A stretch of 5,891 nt of DNA from Candidatus Altarchaeales archaeon ex4484_96 (GCA_002254405.1 NJDH01000055.1:1-5891), one strand, 5' to 3'; positions 1-5,106 are shown, numbered from the stretch's first letter. The notes: generated from the sequence alone by a model not told the origin. Made by a program: numbers and translations.

Positions 1-22
1 ACAACTGGATTAATAGATTCAT
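1..22 (-). CDS. Start of an unidentified gene, cut by the left edge
   Basis: On the minus strand an ATG lies 3 bases after the TAG stop of the ACT-domain gene. It is preceded by a strong purine-rich ribosome binding site (GGGGAGGAG, positions 41-33) embedded in the last codons of that gene. Only seven residues are visible (MNLLIQL), so no family can be assigned. The tight spacing and the binding site suggest it is co-transcribed and co-translated with the ACT protein. It could be a chance ATG, but the binding site with about 10 bases of spacing favours a real start. Confidence 0.45.
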
Positions 23-25
23 TTG

Positions 26-679
26 CTAGTATCTCCTCCCCTTCTGCTTATCCAATGAGAAATTAGCTGTATCAGCTATGGACATGACCGCCATGACACC
101 CGCCTGCAGGGGATCTGATACCACAAGGTCAGCGACCTCGGGCACGGAACCAGCCATGTTAAGCGAGACCACCTTAATCCCCTGCTGCTGTATTTCAACT
201 ACGGCCTTTTTTATTTCACCCCCCATAAGCGAGCCGGCTAAAATCAAAACCCTCGCCCTCGATAATCTGGCAACAGCCCTTACAGCCTCAGCTATCTCTT
301 TTTCCCCGACGAGAGGTATTGTGTCAACCGAAATTTTCTCTCCTCTGATATTATGCCTGTCTGCCTCGGATATTGCGCCCGTTGCGACCTCAGCCACCTG
401 AGCCCCCCCACCTATTACTATCACTCTTTTGCCGTATACCTGATTAAACGATGGGATAGTGTGTGTTTCCACCGTAACATCAAGGTTATCCAGTTCCCCA
501 ACAAGCTTTTTTAGGTCGCCTGCTCCCTCAATCTCAAGATAAAGGTATACCGTCGACCCCGAACCCAGCTGCTCTATGTGGGCTATGTTCCCCTTATGCG
601 ATGCTATTACCGAGGTAATCTGCTTTAATGCTCCTATCTCGTTTTTTATCCCAACCCAAACTGCCTCATCCGGTTTCAT
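26..679 (-). CDS. ACT-domain protein with DUF5612-like C-terminal domain
   Basis: A soluble cytoplasmic protein of 217 residues. Residues about 6-75 form an ACT domain (beta-alpha-beta-beta-alpha-beta order, with the typical V-x-x-K-N-E-I-G-A-L opening), the fold that binds amino acids or other small ligands as a regulatory module. Residues about 84-205 form a second alpha/beta domain. It opens with a Rossmann-like strand and Gly-rich turn (VIVIGGGAQ, 86-94), followed by ADRHNIRGEKISVDTIPLV (106-124), the signature I associate with the DUF5612 family of methanogens and relatives. Some methanogen homologues are, from memory, named EhbQ (energy-converting hydrogenase B), but no hydrogenase gene is visible here. 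The start ATG at 679 sits two codons before the ACT fold and has no ribosome binding site, so the transcript is either leaderless or read through from the lipoprotein gene 33 bases upstream. Function is unknown; a ligand-responsive regulator is the inference. Confidence 0.85.
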   Translation of the reverse strand: MKPDEAVWVGIKNEIGALKQITSVIASHKGNIAHIEQLGSGSTVYLYLEIEGAGDLKKLVGELDNLDVTVETHTIPSFNQVYGKRVIVIGGGAQVAEVATGAISEADRHNIRGEKISVDTIPLVGEKEIAEAVRAVARLSRARVLILAGSLMGGEIKKAVVEIQQQGIKVVSLNMAGSVPEVADLVVSDPLQAGVMAVMSIADTANFSLDKQKGRRY

Positions 680-705
680 CTTTTATTTTATTATAGTATT
701 ATCAC

Positions 706-712
706 AAAAAAA
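706..712 (-). terminator. Possible T-run terminator after the lipoprotein gene
   Basis: Seven consecutive T residues on the minus strand follow directly after the TGA stop of the lipoprotein gene. Archaeal RNA polymerases terminate at T-rich tracts without a required hairpin, so this tract could end that transcript. The spacer up to the ACT gene is only 33 bases and AT-rich throughout, so the call is weak. Confidence 0.35.
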
Positions 713-1171
713 TCATATTTTGTAGTCGGCTAGTTGATTGTGGCATTCCGTTCTTTTCTCCACGTCTTTTATCTCAGAGCATACGTTCCCGTTTTTTATC
801 AGCTTAGCTACCTCAAAATAGCAGTCATCTCTTATCTTGTTTGTTCTAATCTCATCACATATGTAGCCTTGTTTGATGTCTATGGCAAGCCTTTGGTAGC
901 ATTTATCCCTATCGGCTATCGCACCCACGGAATCGCATATGTCTATTCGCTCGGATTCAACAGCAACAAGAGAATAGCATTGGTCCCGGTACTCGTCTTC
1001 TTCAATATTCTTGCATAGTCGCTTGTCGCCTACTAAACCAGCTAAGGTTATTATGCACTCTGTTTTAATCTGCGGGTCCTCGATTGAATTGCAGGTATTG
1101 GGGTTCTTGTTTATGATAGCGACCTGCTTGAAGCAAATGTCTTTCTTGAGTTGGTATTCGGCTTCCTCACA
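713..1171 (-). repeat. Six tandem 26-residue CX11C repeats
   Basis: These are protein-level repeats within the lipoprotein gene, each unit 78 bases long. The Cys codons fall at residues 73, 85, 99, 111, 125, 137, 151, 163, 177, 189, 203 and 215, with no deviation from the 12/14 alternation. The DNA copies have diverged strongly while the Cys spacing is fixed, which points to old duplication under structural selection. Confidence 0.85.
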
Positions 1172-1387
1172 TACCTTCGCAGAGGAAAAATAAGCGAGGG
1201 TGGTGGTTGAACTGGTCGTCGTCTCGTTAAATGCGGGGGTGGTTGAAGTGGTCGTTGAGCTGATATTGGACGAGTTAAGATTATTTTCTGAATCGTTGAC
1301 CGGGTTAACGCCAACGCATCCGATAAAAAAAAACATAAGCAGAATCGACGCGCTAAACCAAGCGGCTTTGTTGTTGAACATCTTCAT
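713..1387 (-). CDS. Secreted lipoprotein with six CX11C repeats
   Basis: A 224-residue surface protein with no named family that I recognise. Residues 1-24 are a lipoprotein-type signal: charged start, hydrophobic core, then F-I-G-C with Cys24 as the probable lipid-anchored residue. Residues 31-70 are a Thr/Ser/Asn-rich stalk with four N-glycosylation sequons (N31, N38, N41, N54). From residue 73 to the end there are six tandem units with exact spacing: Cys pairs 73/85, 99/111, 125/137, 151/163, 177/189 and 203/215. That is C-x11-C followed by x13, a 26-residue period. Most units read C-x-x-I/V, then R-D-x-C-Y, then V/L-A, which suggests a helical hairpin closed by a disulfide in each repeat. 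A role as a cell-surface binding or scaffold protein is inferred. M1 is used as start, but M3 is equally possible. A TATA-like CTTAAAAAAC about 26 bases upstream suggests a leaderless message. Confidence 0.85.
   Translation of the reverse strand: MKMFNNKAAWFSASILLMFFFIGCVGVNPVNDSENNLNSSNISSTTTSTTPAFNETTTSSTTTLAYFSSAKVCEEAEYQLKKDICFKQVAIINKNPNTCNSIEDPQIKTECIITLAGLVGDKRLCKNIEEDEYRDQCYSLVAVESERIDICDSVGAIADRDKCYQRLAIDIKQGYICDEIRTNKIRDDCYFEVAKLIKNGNVCSEIKDVEKRTECHNQLADYKI
1203..1257. repeat. Short direct repeat in the lipoprotein stalk
   Basis: Two 19-base copies (1203-1221 and 1239-1257) match at 17 of 19 positions and lie 36 bases apart. That is exactly 12 codons, so the repeat is in frame. They encode the Thr/Ser runs of the stalk. 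The stalk has probably grown by local in-frame duplication, and its length may vary between strains. Confidence 0.6.
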
Positions 1388-1402
1388 TCAAGTATAGGGT
1401 TT

Positions 1403-1413
1403 TGTTTTTTAAG
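1403..1413. promoter_or_regulatory. TATA-like element between divergent genes
   Basis: The 51-base gap between the lipoprotein start (1387, minus) and the small plus-strand gene (1439) holds one AT core, read CTTAAAAAAC on the minus strand and GTTTTTTAAG on the plus strand. Its centre near 1409 is about 22-30 bases from both start codons. That is the position expected for a TATA box serving leaderless transcripts in either direction. Neither gene has a clear ribosome binding site. Whether it works both ways is inference. Confidence 0.35.
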
Positions 1414-1438
1414 AGACGAATACTACATTAAGTAACCT

Positions 1439-1600
1439 ATGGTGTATGTTAGGGAGAAGAAAGTCAAGGGACGAACCTACTATTATCTGGTGAAGTCTGT
1501 TAGAAACGGGCCTAGGGTAAACCAGGTGAACCTGGAGTATCTGGGTTCGGTTAAGCCCTCTGTTAAAGATGTCAGGGAGATGAGGAAAAAATACGAGTAG
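1439..1600 (+). CDS. 53-residue protein like the N-terminus of an IS1634-type transposase
   Basis: A short intact reading frame: ATG at 1439, TAG at 1598-1600. The protein opens MVYVREKKVKGRTYYYLVKS and continues with a basic R-N-G-x-R-V stretch, the motif LEYLG (31-35) and a charged Lys/Arg-rich tail. This pattern (V-R-x-K-x-x-G-x-x-Y-Y-Y-L-V-x-S, then basic strand, then Y-L-G) matches the small N-terminal region found at the start of IS1634-like (IS4 superfamily) transposases. Archaeal genomes also carry it as stand-alone small proteins. No DDE catalytic region follows: the KaiC-like gene begins one base later on the opposite strand. It may be a domesticated nucleic-acid-binding fragment or a decayed remnant. 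The intact frame, and the fit between promoter spacing and start, favour a real gene. Confidence 0.65.
   Translation: MVYVREKKVKGRTYYYLVKSVRNGPRVNQVNLEYLGSVKPSVKDVREMRKKYE
1586..1591 (-). terminator. Possible T-run terminator for the KaiC-like operon
   Basis: Six T residues on the minus strand lie 10-15 bases beyond the stop of the KaiC-like gene, inside the convergent small gene. It is a plausible archaeal T-tract terminator, but it could simply reflect the Lys-Lys codons of the opposite gene. Confidence 0.25.
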
Positions 1601-1601
1601 A

Positions 1602-2303
1602 TCATATTATCAGCTCCCCGAGCACCGCCACGCCCTCGCCAGGCCTGATGTCTATGGAGAATTTGTCCATCTTGTGCTTGACCCCGCGCATCTTTTTTAC
1701 CTGGATGTATCTTTTGACTTTATTCTCTATTTCCACGGTTCCAAGCTCTATTATGCCATCGCACAAAAACTGCTCTGAACCCAAAAGCAGGTTTTCTATT
1801 GTTTTCTCTTTGACTATCTCAGCCGCAATAAAGGTTGTTGCCTCAAGGGAGCGCAGTTTCTCGAAAAAGAAATAAAGCTCGCTTCGGTCTTTGACCGTGT
1901 CGATTAGAGTATATAAGGCGTTAAGGGAGTCTATCCCGACACAACTGAACCGGCTTCCAATCTGCTGATGATATTTGGACATCGAGTCTATCACCCACTC
2001 GAATTCTAGGTTACCCTGGCCTTTTATGCTCGCCAGCTTCCTTGTGTAATTGTAGTCTATGACGTCAACGGAACTTGGTTTCTCGAAACCGATGTTTTGT
2101 AGGTTCATCAAATGCCTTTCTTTGCTCTGCTCGAGGGTGATATAAATCCCCTTCGTTTGCGTTTTTTGGGTATGAGTCGATAATGCCGTAAACATAAAGG
2201 TCGACTTGAAGCTTCCAGGTGTTCCGATAACTAATATAATCGAACTTTTAGGTTCCTCTTTTTCCATTATTTGCTCGAATCCGGGTATTGAATTCCTCAG
2301 CAT
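1602..2303 (-). CDS. Single-domain KaiC-like RecA-fold ATPase
   Basis: A cytoplasmic ATPase of 233 residues, about the size of one KaiC domain. Residues 5-12 (SIPGFEQI) match the KaiC opening (x-I-P-G-x-D-x-L). The Walker A loop is GTPGSFKST (27-35), with Phe32 where most KaiC proteins have Gly. The strand with the usual catalytic glutamate reads YITLEQS (54-60), so only one Glu (E58) is present rather than the pair often seen. Walker B is CVGID (121-125). KKMRGVKH (203-210) is the KaiC-type K-x-R-x-x-x-H element, followed by RPGEGVAV (220-227). The start at 2303 is chosen because GGAGGAG (2314-2308) sits just upstream and the ATG follows the previous stop by one base. A longer frame to 2348 would overlap the DUF835 gene by 44 bases. 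As last gene of the three-gene unit it probably works with the membrane DUF835 protein. Its partner and output are unknown. Confidence 0.88.
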   Translation of the reverse strand: MLRNSIPGFEQIMEKEEPKSSIILVIGTPGSFKSTFMFTALSTHTQKTQTKGIYITLEQSKERHLMNLQNIGFEKPSSVDVIDYNYTRKLASIKGQGNLEFEWVIDSMSKYHQQIGSRFSCVGIDSLNALYTLIDTVKDRSELYFFFEKLRSLEATTFIAAEIVKEKTIENLLLGSEQFLCDGIIELGTVEIENKVKRYIQVKKMRGVKHKMDKFSIDIRPGEGVAVLGELII

Positions 2304-2304
2304 T

Positions 2305-3195
2305 TTACTCCTCCGACAGATACTCCACGATATTAAACTCTCTTTCAAGGAGTTTTTTCTGGTTATTGTCTAATATATATGGGTTCACAGATATTATAAG
2401 CGAACATTTGCTGACCCTTATTTTGTCGGTAAGTCTCTCCACGAAAAAAAGAGCCCGCTCGAAGCTGTTGTGTTCTATGAGATAATCTAACCCCCCGAGG
2501 TATATTACCCCCCGACCGCTTCTTTTAATAAACTCCCCACTTTTTTCATCCCATTTAATCTTGGGTGAAGCGTTTATGTCCCCGCTTTTTTTTATGAAAT
2601 CCTCTACAACCTGAAGCATTTTCTCCAGCTCCGGGCCAAGAGAAAGCGTGTTTTCGGGCGAGGTCTCGGTAAGCCAGATACAGGGGGTCTTCTCTAGCTT
2701 GTAGTTCTGTCTAACCTTGGTTGGGCACAGCCGTGAAATGAAAAGCCCCTCATATCCTCGCGCCAGCGAGTGCATGAACATGTTAATTCCTTTACTGAAT
2801 TTTTCCTCCATTATGAGATAATTCTGGCCTTCAGCTATCTCGAACAGCTCTCCCTTGACCATTATATTGTTTTCTCTTGCGGGTGTGATGGTGGGAAAAC
2901 CCGATTCTTTCCTGATTGTGAAGGTTGCGGCAACGAGAAAAACAACAAATATGGGAATCAGTTCTATCTTGATTAATTCCAGCATCTGGGGGTCGGCTAC
3001 GAACTCTTTAACAAGCCTCACCCCGTGTAATATAAACCCAGTGAACATGGCCAGCATAATATAAAGCCACGTGTATGATTTAACCCGGGTTCTATAATAA
3101 CACCAGAGACTTATGGTTAATGCGATAAAAAACCCGATAACCGAAAAAAGCTTTAATGATAGTATTATGTTGGTTGCCGTAATCAAATCAGTCAC
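2305..3195 (-). CDS. Membrane protein with three N-terminal helices and a DUF835 domain
   Basis: A 296-residue protein in two parts. Residues about 9-34, 40-60 and 72-95 are predicted membrane helices. Residues about 120-290 are cytoplasmic and match the archaeal DUF835 pattern: G-Y-E-G-L-F-I-S-R (147-155), then P-x-x-V-R-x-x-Y, then I-W-L-T-E (173-177), V-I-Y-L-G-G-L-D-Y-L-I (230-240), and I-I-S-V-N-P-Y-I-L near 267-275. About 25 hydrophilic residues (205-229) separate the two halves and look longer than usual for the family. DUF835 has no established activity; it is often found in archaeal membrane or signalling proteins. The start is GTG at 3195 with GAGGAGGGGG (3211-3202) upstream, overlapping the preceding gene by 8 bases. 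The next gene starts one base after its stop. I infer a membrane-anchored sensor or scaffold acting with the KaiC-like ATPase. Confidence 0.85.
   Translation of the reverse strand: MTDLITATNIILSLKLFSVIGFFIALTISLWCYYRTRVKSYTWLYIMLAMFTGFILHGVRLVKEFVADPQMLELIKIELIPIFVVFLVAATFTIRKESGFPTITPARENNIMVKGELFEIAEGQNYLIMEEKFSKGINMFMHSLARGYEGLFISRLCPTKVRQNYKLEKTPCIWLTETSPENTLSLGPELEKMLQVVEDFIKKSGDINASPKIKWDEKSGEFIKRSGRGVIYLGGLDYLIEHNSFERALFFVERLTDKIRVSKCSLIISVNPYILDNNQKKLLEREFNIVEYLSEE
2308..2314 (-). promoter_or_regulatory. Ribosome binding site that sets the KaiC-like start
   Basis: GGAGGAG on the minus strand overlaps the last Ser-Glu-Glu codons of the DUF835 gene and sits 4 bases before the ATG at 2303. 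It makes the shorter start much more likely than an in-frame ATG at 2348, and indicates coupled translation. Confidence 0.8.
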
Positions 3196-3502
3196 CCTGA
3201 GCCCCCTCCTCTTTTACCATATGACACGATGATATGTAGTTCTTATAGCATGCGTAGGCGAATAATATGCTTGCCACAGTAATGCAAATCCACTCAAGCA
3301 ATCTGAAGGTGTTGAACTCGTATACCTCCCTCAGCAAAGCAGCTAATGTCGAGAAAAAAATGAAGGAAAAAGCCATGGTATAATACTTCCATTTTTTCTC
3401 ATGGAGGTACACGTTGAGCATATGATATAAGGCCGGCAGTAATATTATTAATGTCAGAAACTGAGCTATCGTGAACAACTCCCCGTATAATCTCTCAGCC
3501 AT
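3188..3502 (-). CDS. Small three-helix membrane protein, first gene of the KaiC/DUF835 unit
   Basis: A 104-residue membrane protein with helices at about 9-33, 40-61 and 66-89 and a short hydrophilic tail. I do not recognise a named family. The segment from the basic loop through helix 2 (KWKYYTMAFSFIFF, then L-R-E-V-Y-E-F) resembles the same part of the DUF835 protein (VKSYTWLYIMLAMF, then V-R-L-V-K-E-F), with the same helix count and loop positions. The two are probably paralogous membrane modules that could pair. The ATG at 3502 has GGTGA (3513-3509) at good spacing, and a strong TATA box lies further up. Its TGA falls 8 bases inside the next gene, so translation is likely coupled. Confidence 0.75.
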   Translation of the reverse strand: MAERLYGELFTIAQFLTLIILLPALYHMLNVYLHEKKWKYYTMAFSFIFFSTLAALLREVYEFNTFRLLEWICITVASILFAYACYKNYISSCHMVKEEGAQGD

Positions 3503-3536
3503 ATTGTTTCACCGCGATTAATTATGGTAATAAAGT

Positions 3537-3543
3537 AAAAAAA
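3537..3543 (-). terminator. T7 tract after the PurM-like gene
   Basis: Seven T residues on the minus strand lie 2 bases beyond the TAG of the PurM-like gene and upstream of the probable transcription start of the membrane-protein operon. This position would suit ending the LarE/PurM-like message before the next one begins. Confidence 0.4.
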
Positions 3544-3545
3544 TA

Positions 3546-3553
3546 CTATATAA
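3546..3553 (-). promoter_or_regulatory. TATA box of the three-gene membrane/KaiC operon
   Basis: TTATATAG on the minus strand is close to the archaeal TATA-box consensus. Counting about 26 bases downstream puts a start near 3523, leaving a leader of about 20 bases that contains the GGTGA site at 3513-3509. The last three bases of the box are the TAG stop codon of the PurM-like gene. Confidence 0.6.
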
Positions 3554-4319
3554 CCGAGCCCAGTTCATACCATCTACACCCGTTTTTTTCGCATAAGCCG
3601 GTTACCTTGTTTTTTTCTTTTTGAGGCAGGCTGATGAGAAAATTATCGAGGTTTCTGGTTGAAGGCAAACCCGTGTCTCTTGTCTTAAATTCTCGGCCTG
3701 ATTTCTCGCTCATCTCATATATTGTTGGAATAAGCCCTCCCTTGGTTACATCCTTGGAGGCGTTGAGCTTGATGCCCGAGTCAAGTATCTCATACCATGT
3801 GTGAAATAGTATTTTGGCTTTCGTTATCCGCTCCTGCTGGCTGCCCCATATCGGCTCTCCCACGAGAAGCAGCTCGTCTTTTTTTTGCGCCCCCGAGTCG
3901 CGTATGGGCTCATCAAGTAATAGTTCCCCCACCACAGTAATGCTGGCTCGGGGTTCAACATCCTCAAAGAGGGTGTTACCTCCCAAGAGGGGGATATTCA
4001 TGGCATAAGCCTGGTTTTTTAGGCTCTCAGCCATTTTCCTCACATCATCATCTGACCCTATGAGGTTGTCAACGCAAAAAAGGGGTTTACCGCCCTTAAC
4101 CAATACGTCGGTTGAAGCATGTATGAGGGCGGATTTCATAACAAGCCTTATGCTGTAGGGGCCGTCTGTTGAAACAAGAAGCTTTTTGTCCCCGAACATA
4201 ACGCAAACCGAATCATCCCAGTCGGTTATGCCCATCACCGGATTAATAAGTGAATCCATTTCGATGAACAAATCCCTTAAGAAATCAAGTGATTTAACGT
4301 ATTTATCGACTTGGCTCAT
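3546..4319 (-). CDS. PurM/SelD-like ATP-using protein (AIR synthase-related)
   Basis: A cytoplasmic protein of 257 residues in the PurM-like superfamily (PurM, SelD, ThiL, HypE), whose members use ATP to activate an oxygen, selenium or similar substrate as a phosphate. Visible family landmarks are DWDDSVCV (33-40) in the place of the GDDAA-type acidic motif, STDG (50-53), HASTDVLVKGGKPL (67-80) where relatives have N-D-x-x-x-M-G-x-x-P, GGNT (113-116), and the C-terminal-domain motif DVTKGGL (190-196). Similar archaeal proteins are called selenophosphate synthetase-related (COG2144-like); methanogenesis marker 2 is a relative. There is no N-terminal Cys/Sec loop of true SelD. The end at LGSVI falls where relatives continue for roughly 20-40 residues, so the C-terminus is short. 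Its ATG overlaps the LarE stop as ATGA, which argues for a joint role with that enzyme. The exact substrate cannot be read from the sequence. Confidence 0.8.
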   Translation of the reverse strand: MSQVDKYVKSLDFLRDLFIEMDSLINPVMGITDWDDSVCVMFGDKKLLVSTDGPYSIRLVMKSALIHASTDVLVKGGKPLFCVDNLIGSDDDVRKMAESLKNQAYAMNIPLLGGNTLFEDVEPRASITVVGELLLDEPIRDSGAQKKDELLLVGEPIWGSQQERITKAKILFHTWYEILDSGIKLNASKDVTKGGLIPTIYEMSEKSGREFKTRDTGLPSTRNLDNFLISLPQKEKNKVTGLCEKNGCRWYELGSVI

Positions 4320-5092
4320 TTTCCGTCATAAGCCTTAAGGTCCAGGTTAACATACGAAAAACCAAGTTTCTTGAACTCCTCGACTATATAATCGCTGTTT
4401 TCGATTATGATGGGGAAAGAGTCCTTAAACGATTCTATCCGGGCTATATGTCTGTGGTTTCTCACCCGAAACTGTTTGAGGCCTAATTCCATTAAAATCT
4501 CTTCAGCCTTCTCCACCTGCTCAAGCTTTTGTTTATTGAGTTTTCTCCCATAGGGTATGCGGGTGGCCAGGCATGTGTTTGAGTAGCGGTCGTGGTTTGA
4601 TAAGCCCAGTTTTTTGGCTTCCCGCCGGATATCGTCTTTGGTGAAACCCAAATCAGCCAGCGGGGTTTCAATCCCCTCCTCCTTGAGTGCTTTGATGCCG
4701 GGCCGCCCCCCCCTCAGGTCATCGGCGTTTGTTCCGTCAAAAAGCGATATGTTACCCTCTTTTAGGGCTGTTTTTTTTAGTATGAACGCAATCCGTTTCT
4801 TGCATATATAGCACCTGTCTGGCGGGTTCTCCGCGAAATGCTTATCCGACAAAAAATTATCTGATACCATCTGGTGTCGGACACCTATCTCTTCAGCCAT
4901 CTCACCTGCCTTCAGCACATCGGTTGCGCTCATCAGCCCGTTGTCGATGGTTATTGCTAGGGTTTTATCCCCCAGAACATCATATGAGGCCTTGGCTAAA
5001 AGCGTGCTGTCAACCCCTCCAGATAAAGCCACAACCGCCTTATCGTGTTCTGATATGAATTCGGTGAGTTTCTTATATTTGCCCGCGCTCAT
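4316..5092 (-). CDS. larE: LarE-type ATP-dependent sulfur transferase, three-cysteine form
   Basis: A cytoplasmic PP-loop enzyme of 258 residues, about the normal length. It matches LarE, which adenylates and thiolates the nickel-pincer precursor of lactate racemase. The PP-loop is SGGVDST (24-30). NPPDRCYICKKR (89-100) is the conserved LarE helix, and DGTNADD (119-125) and RPG (130-132) follow. TCLATRIPYG (173-182) carries the Cys equivalent to the sacrificial Cys of the Lactobacillus enzyme. RVRNHRHIARIE (209-220) and YVNLDLKAY close the domain. The only cysteines are C94, C97 and C174, the pattern known from LarE proteins that hold a [4Fe-4S] cluster and are catalytic rather than sacrificial. 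The start at 5092 gives the usual 20 or so residues before the PP-loop; no ribosome binding site is seen, and CTTTAATC about 26 bases up suggests a leaderless message. LarB, LarC and the racemase are not in the window, so another thiolation target is possible; the symbol denotes family only. Confidence 0.85.
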   Translation of the reverse strand: MSAGKYKKLTEFISEHDKAVVALSGGVDSTLLAKASYDVLGDKTLAITIDNGLMSATDVLKAGEMAEEIGVRHQMVSDNFLSDKHFAENPPDRCYICKKRIAFILKKTALKEGNISLFDGTNADDLRGGRPGIKALKEEGIETPLADLGFTKDDIRREAKKLGLSNHDRYSNTCLATRIPYGRKLNKQKLEQVEKAEEILMELGLKQFRVRNHRHIARIESFKDSFPIIIENSDYIVEEFKKLGFSYVNLDLKAYDGK

Positions 5093-5095
5093 AGT

Positions 5096-5106
5096 AAATA
5101 TATATC
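5096..5106 (+). promoter_or_regulatory. TATA box of the HMG-CoA reductase gene
   Basis: AAATATATATC is centred about 26-27 bases before the ATG at 5128, the exact spacing for a leaderless archaeal transcript. No ribosome binding site lies between the box and the start codon, which agrees with that. Confidence 0.6.

Noticed and set aside
78..401. Plus-strand open frame opposite the ACT gene
   Set aside because: It has no recognisable domain and lies fully inside a convincing ACT/DUF5612 gene on the other strand.
734..1397. Plus-strand frames (734-1018, 1011-1193, 1200-1397) and a second minus frame (1111-1314) over the lipoprotein gene
   Set aside because: The exact Cys periodicity and lipobox show that the real frame is the minus-strand lipoprotein; the others are low-complexity shadows.
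1439..1600. A complete insertion sequence around the small plus-strand gene
   Set aside because: No catalytic transposase region, terminal inverted repeats or target-site duplication can be seen, and neighbours abut it within 1 to 51 bases.
2304..2348. N-terminal extension of the KaiC-like protein (15 more residues)
   Set aside because: It would overlap the DUF835 gene by 44 bases, adds non-KaiC residues, and ignores the strong GGAGGAG site placed for the ATG at 2303.
3546..3548. TAG of the PurM-like gene read as pyrrolysine
   Set aside because: Only seven more codons follow before TAA, and they do not resemble the missing C-terminal part of the family.
3546..4319. Calling the PurM-like protein SelD or a methanogenesis marker
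   Set aside because: It lacks the N-terminal Cys/Sec glycine-rich loop of SelD, is shorter than marker 2, and no methanogenesis gene is present in the window.
3814..4811. Plus-strand frames at 3814-4008 and 4614-4811
   Set aside because: They lie opposite well-supported PurM-like and LarE genes and have Ser/Pro-rich compositions typical of reverse-strand shadows.
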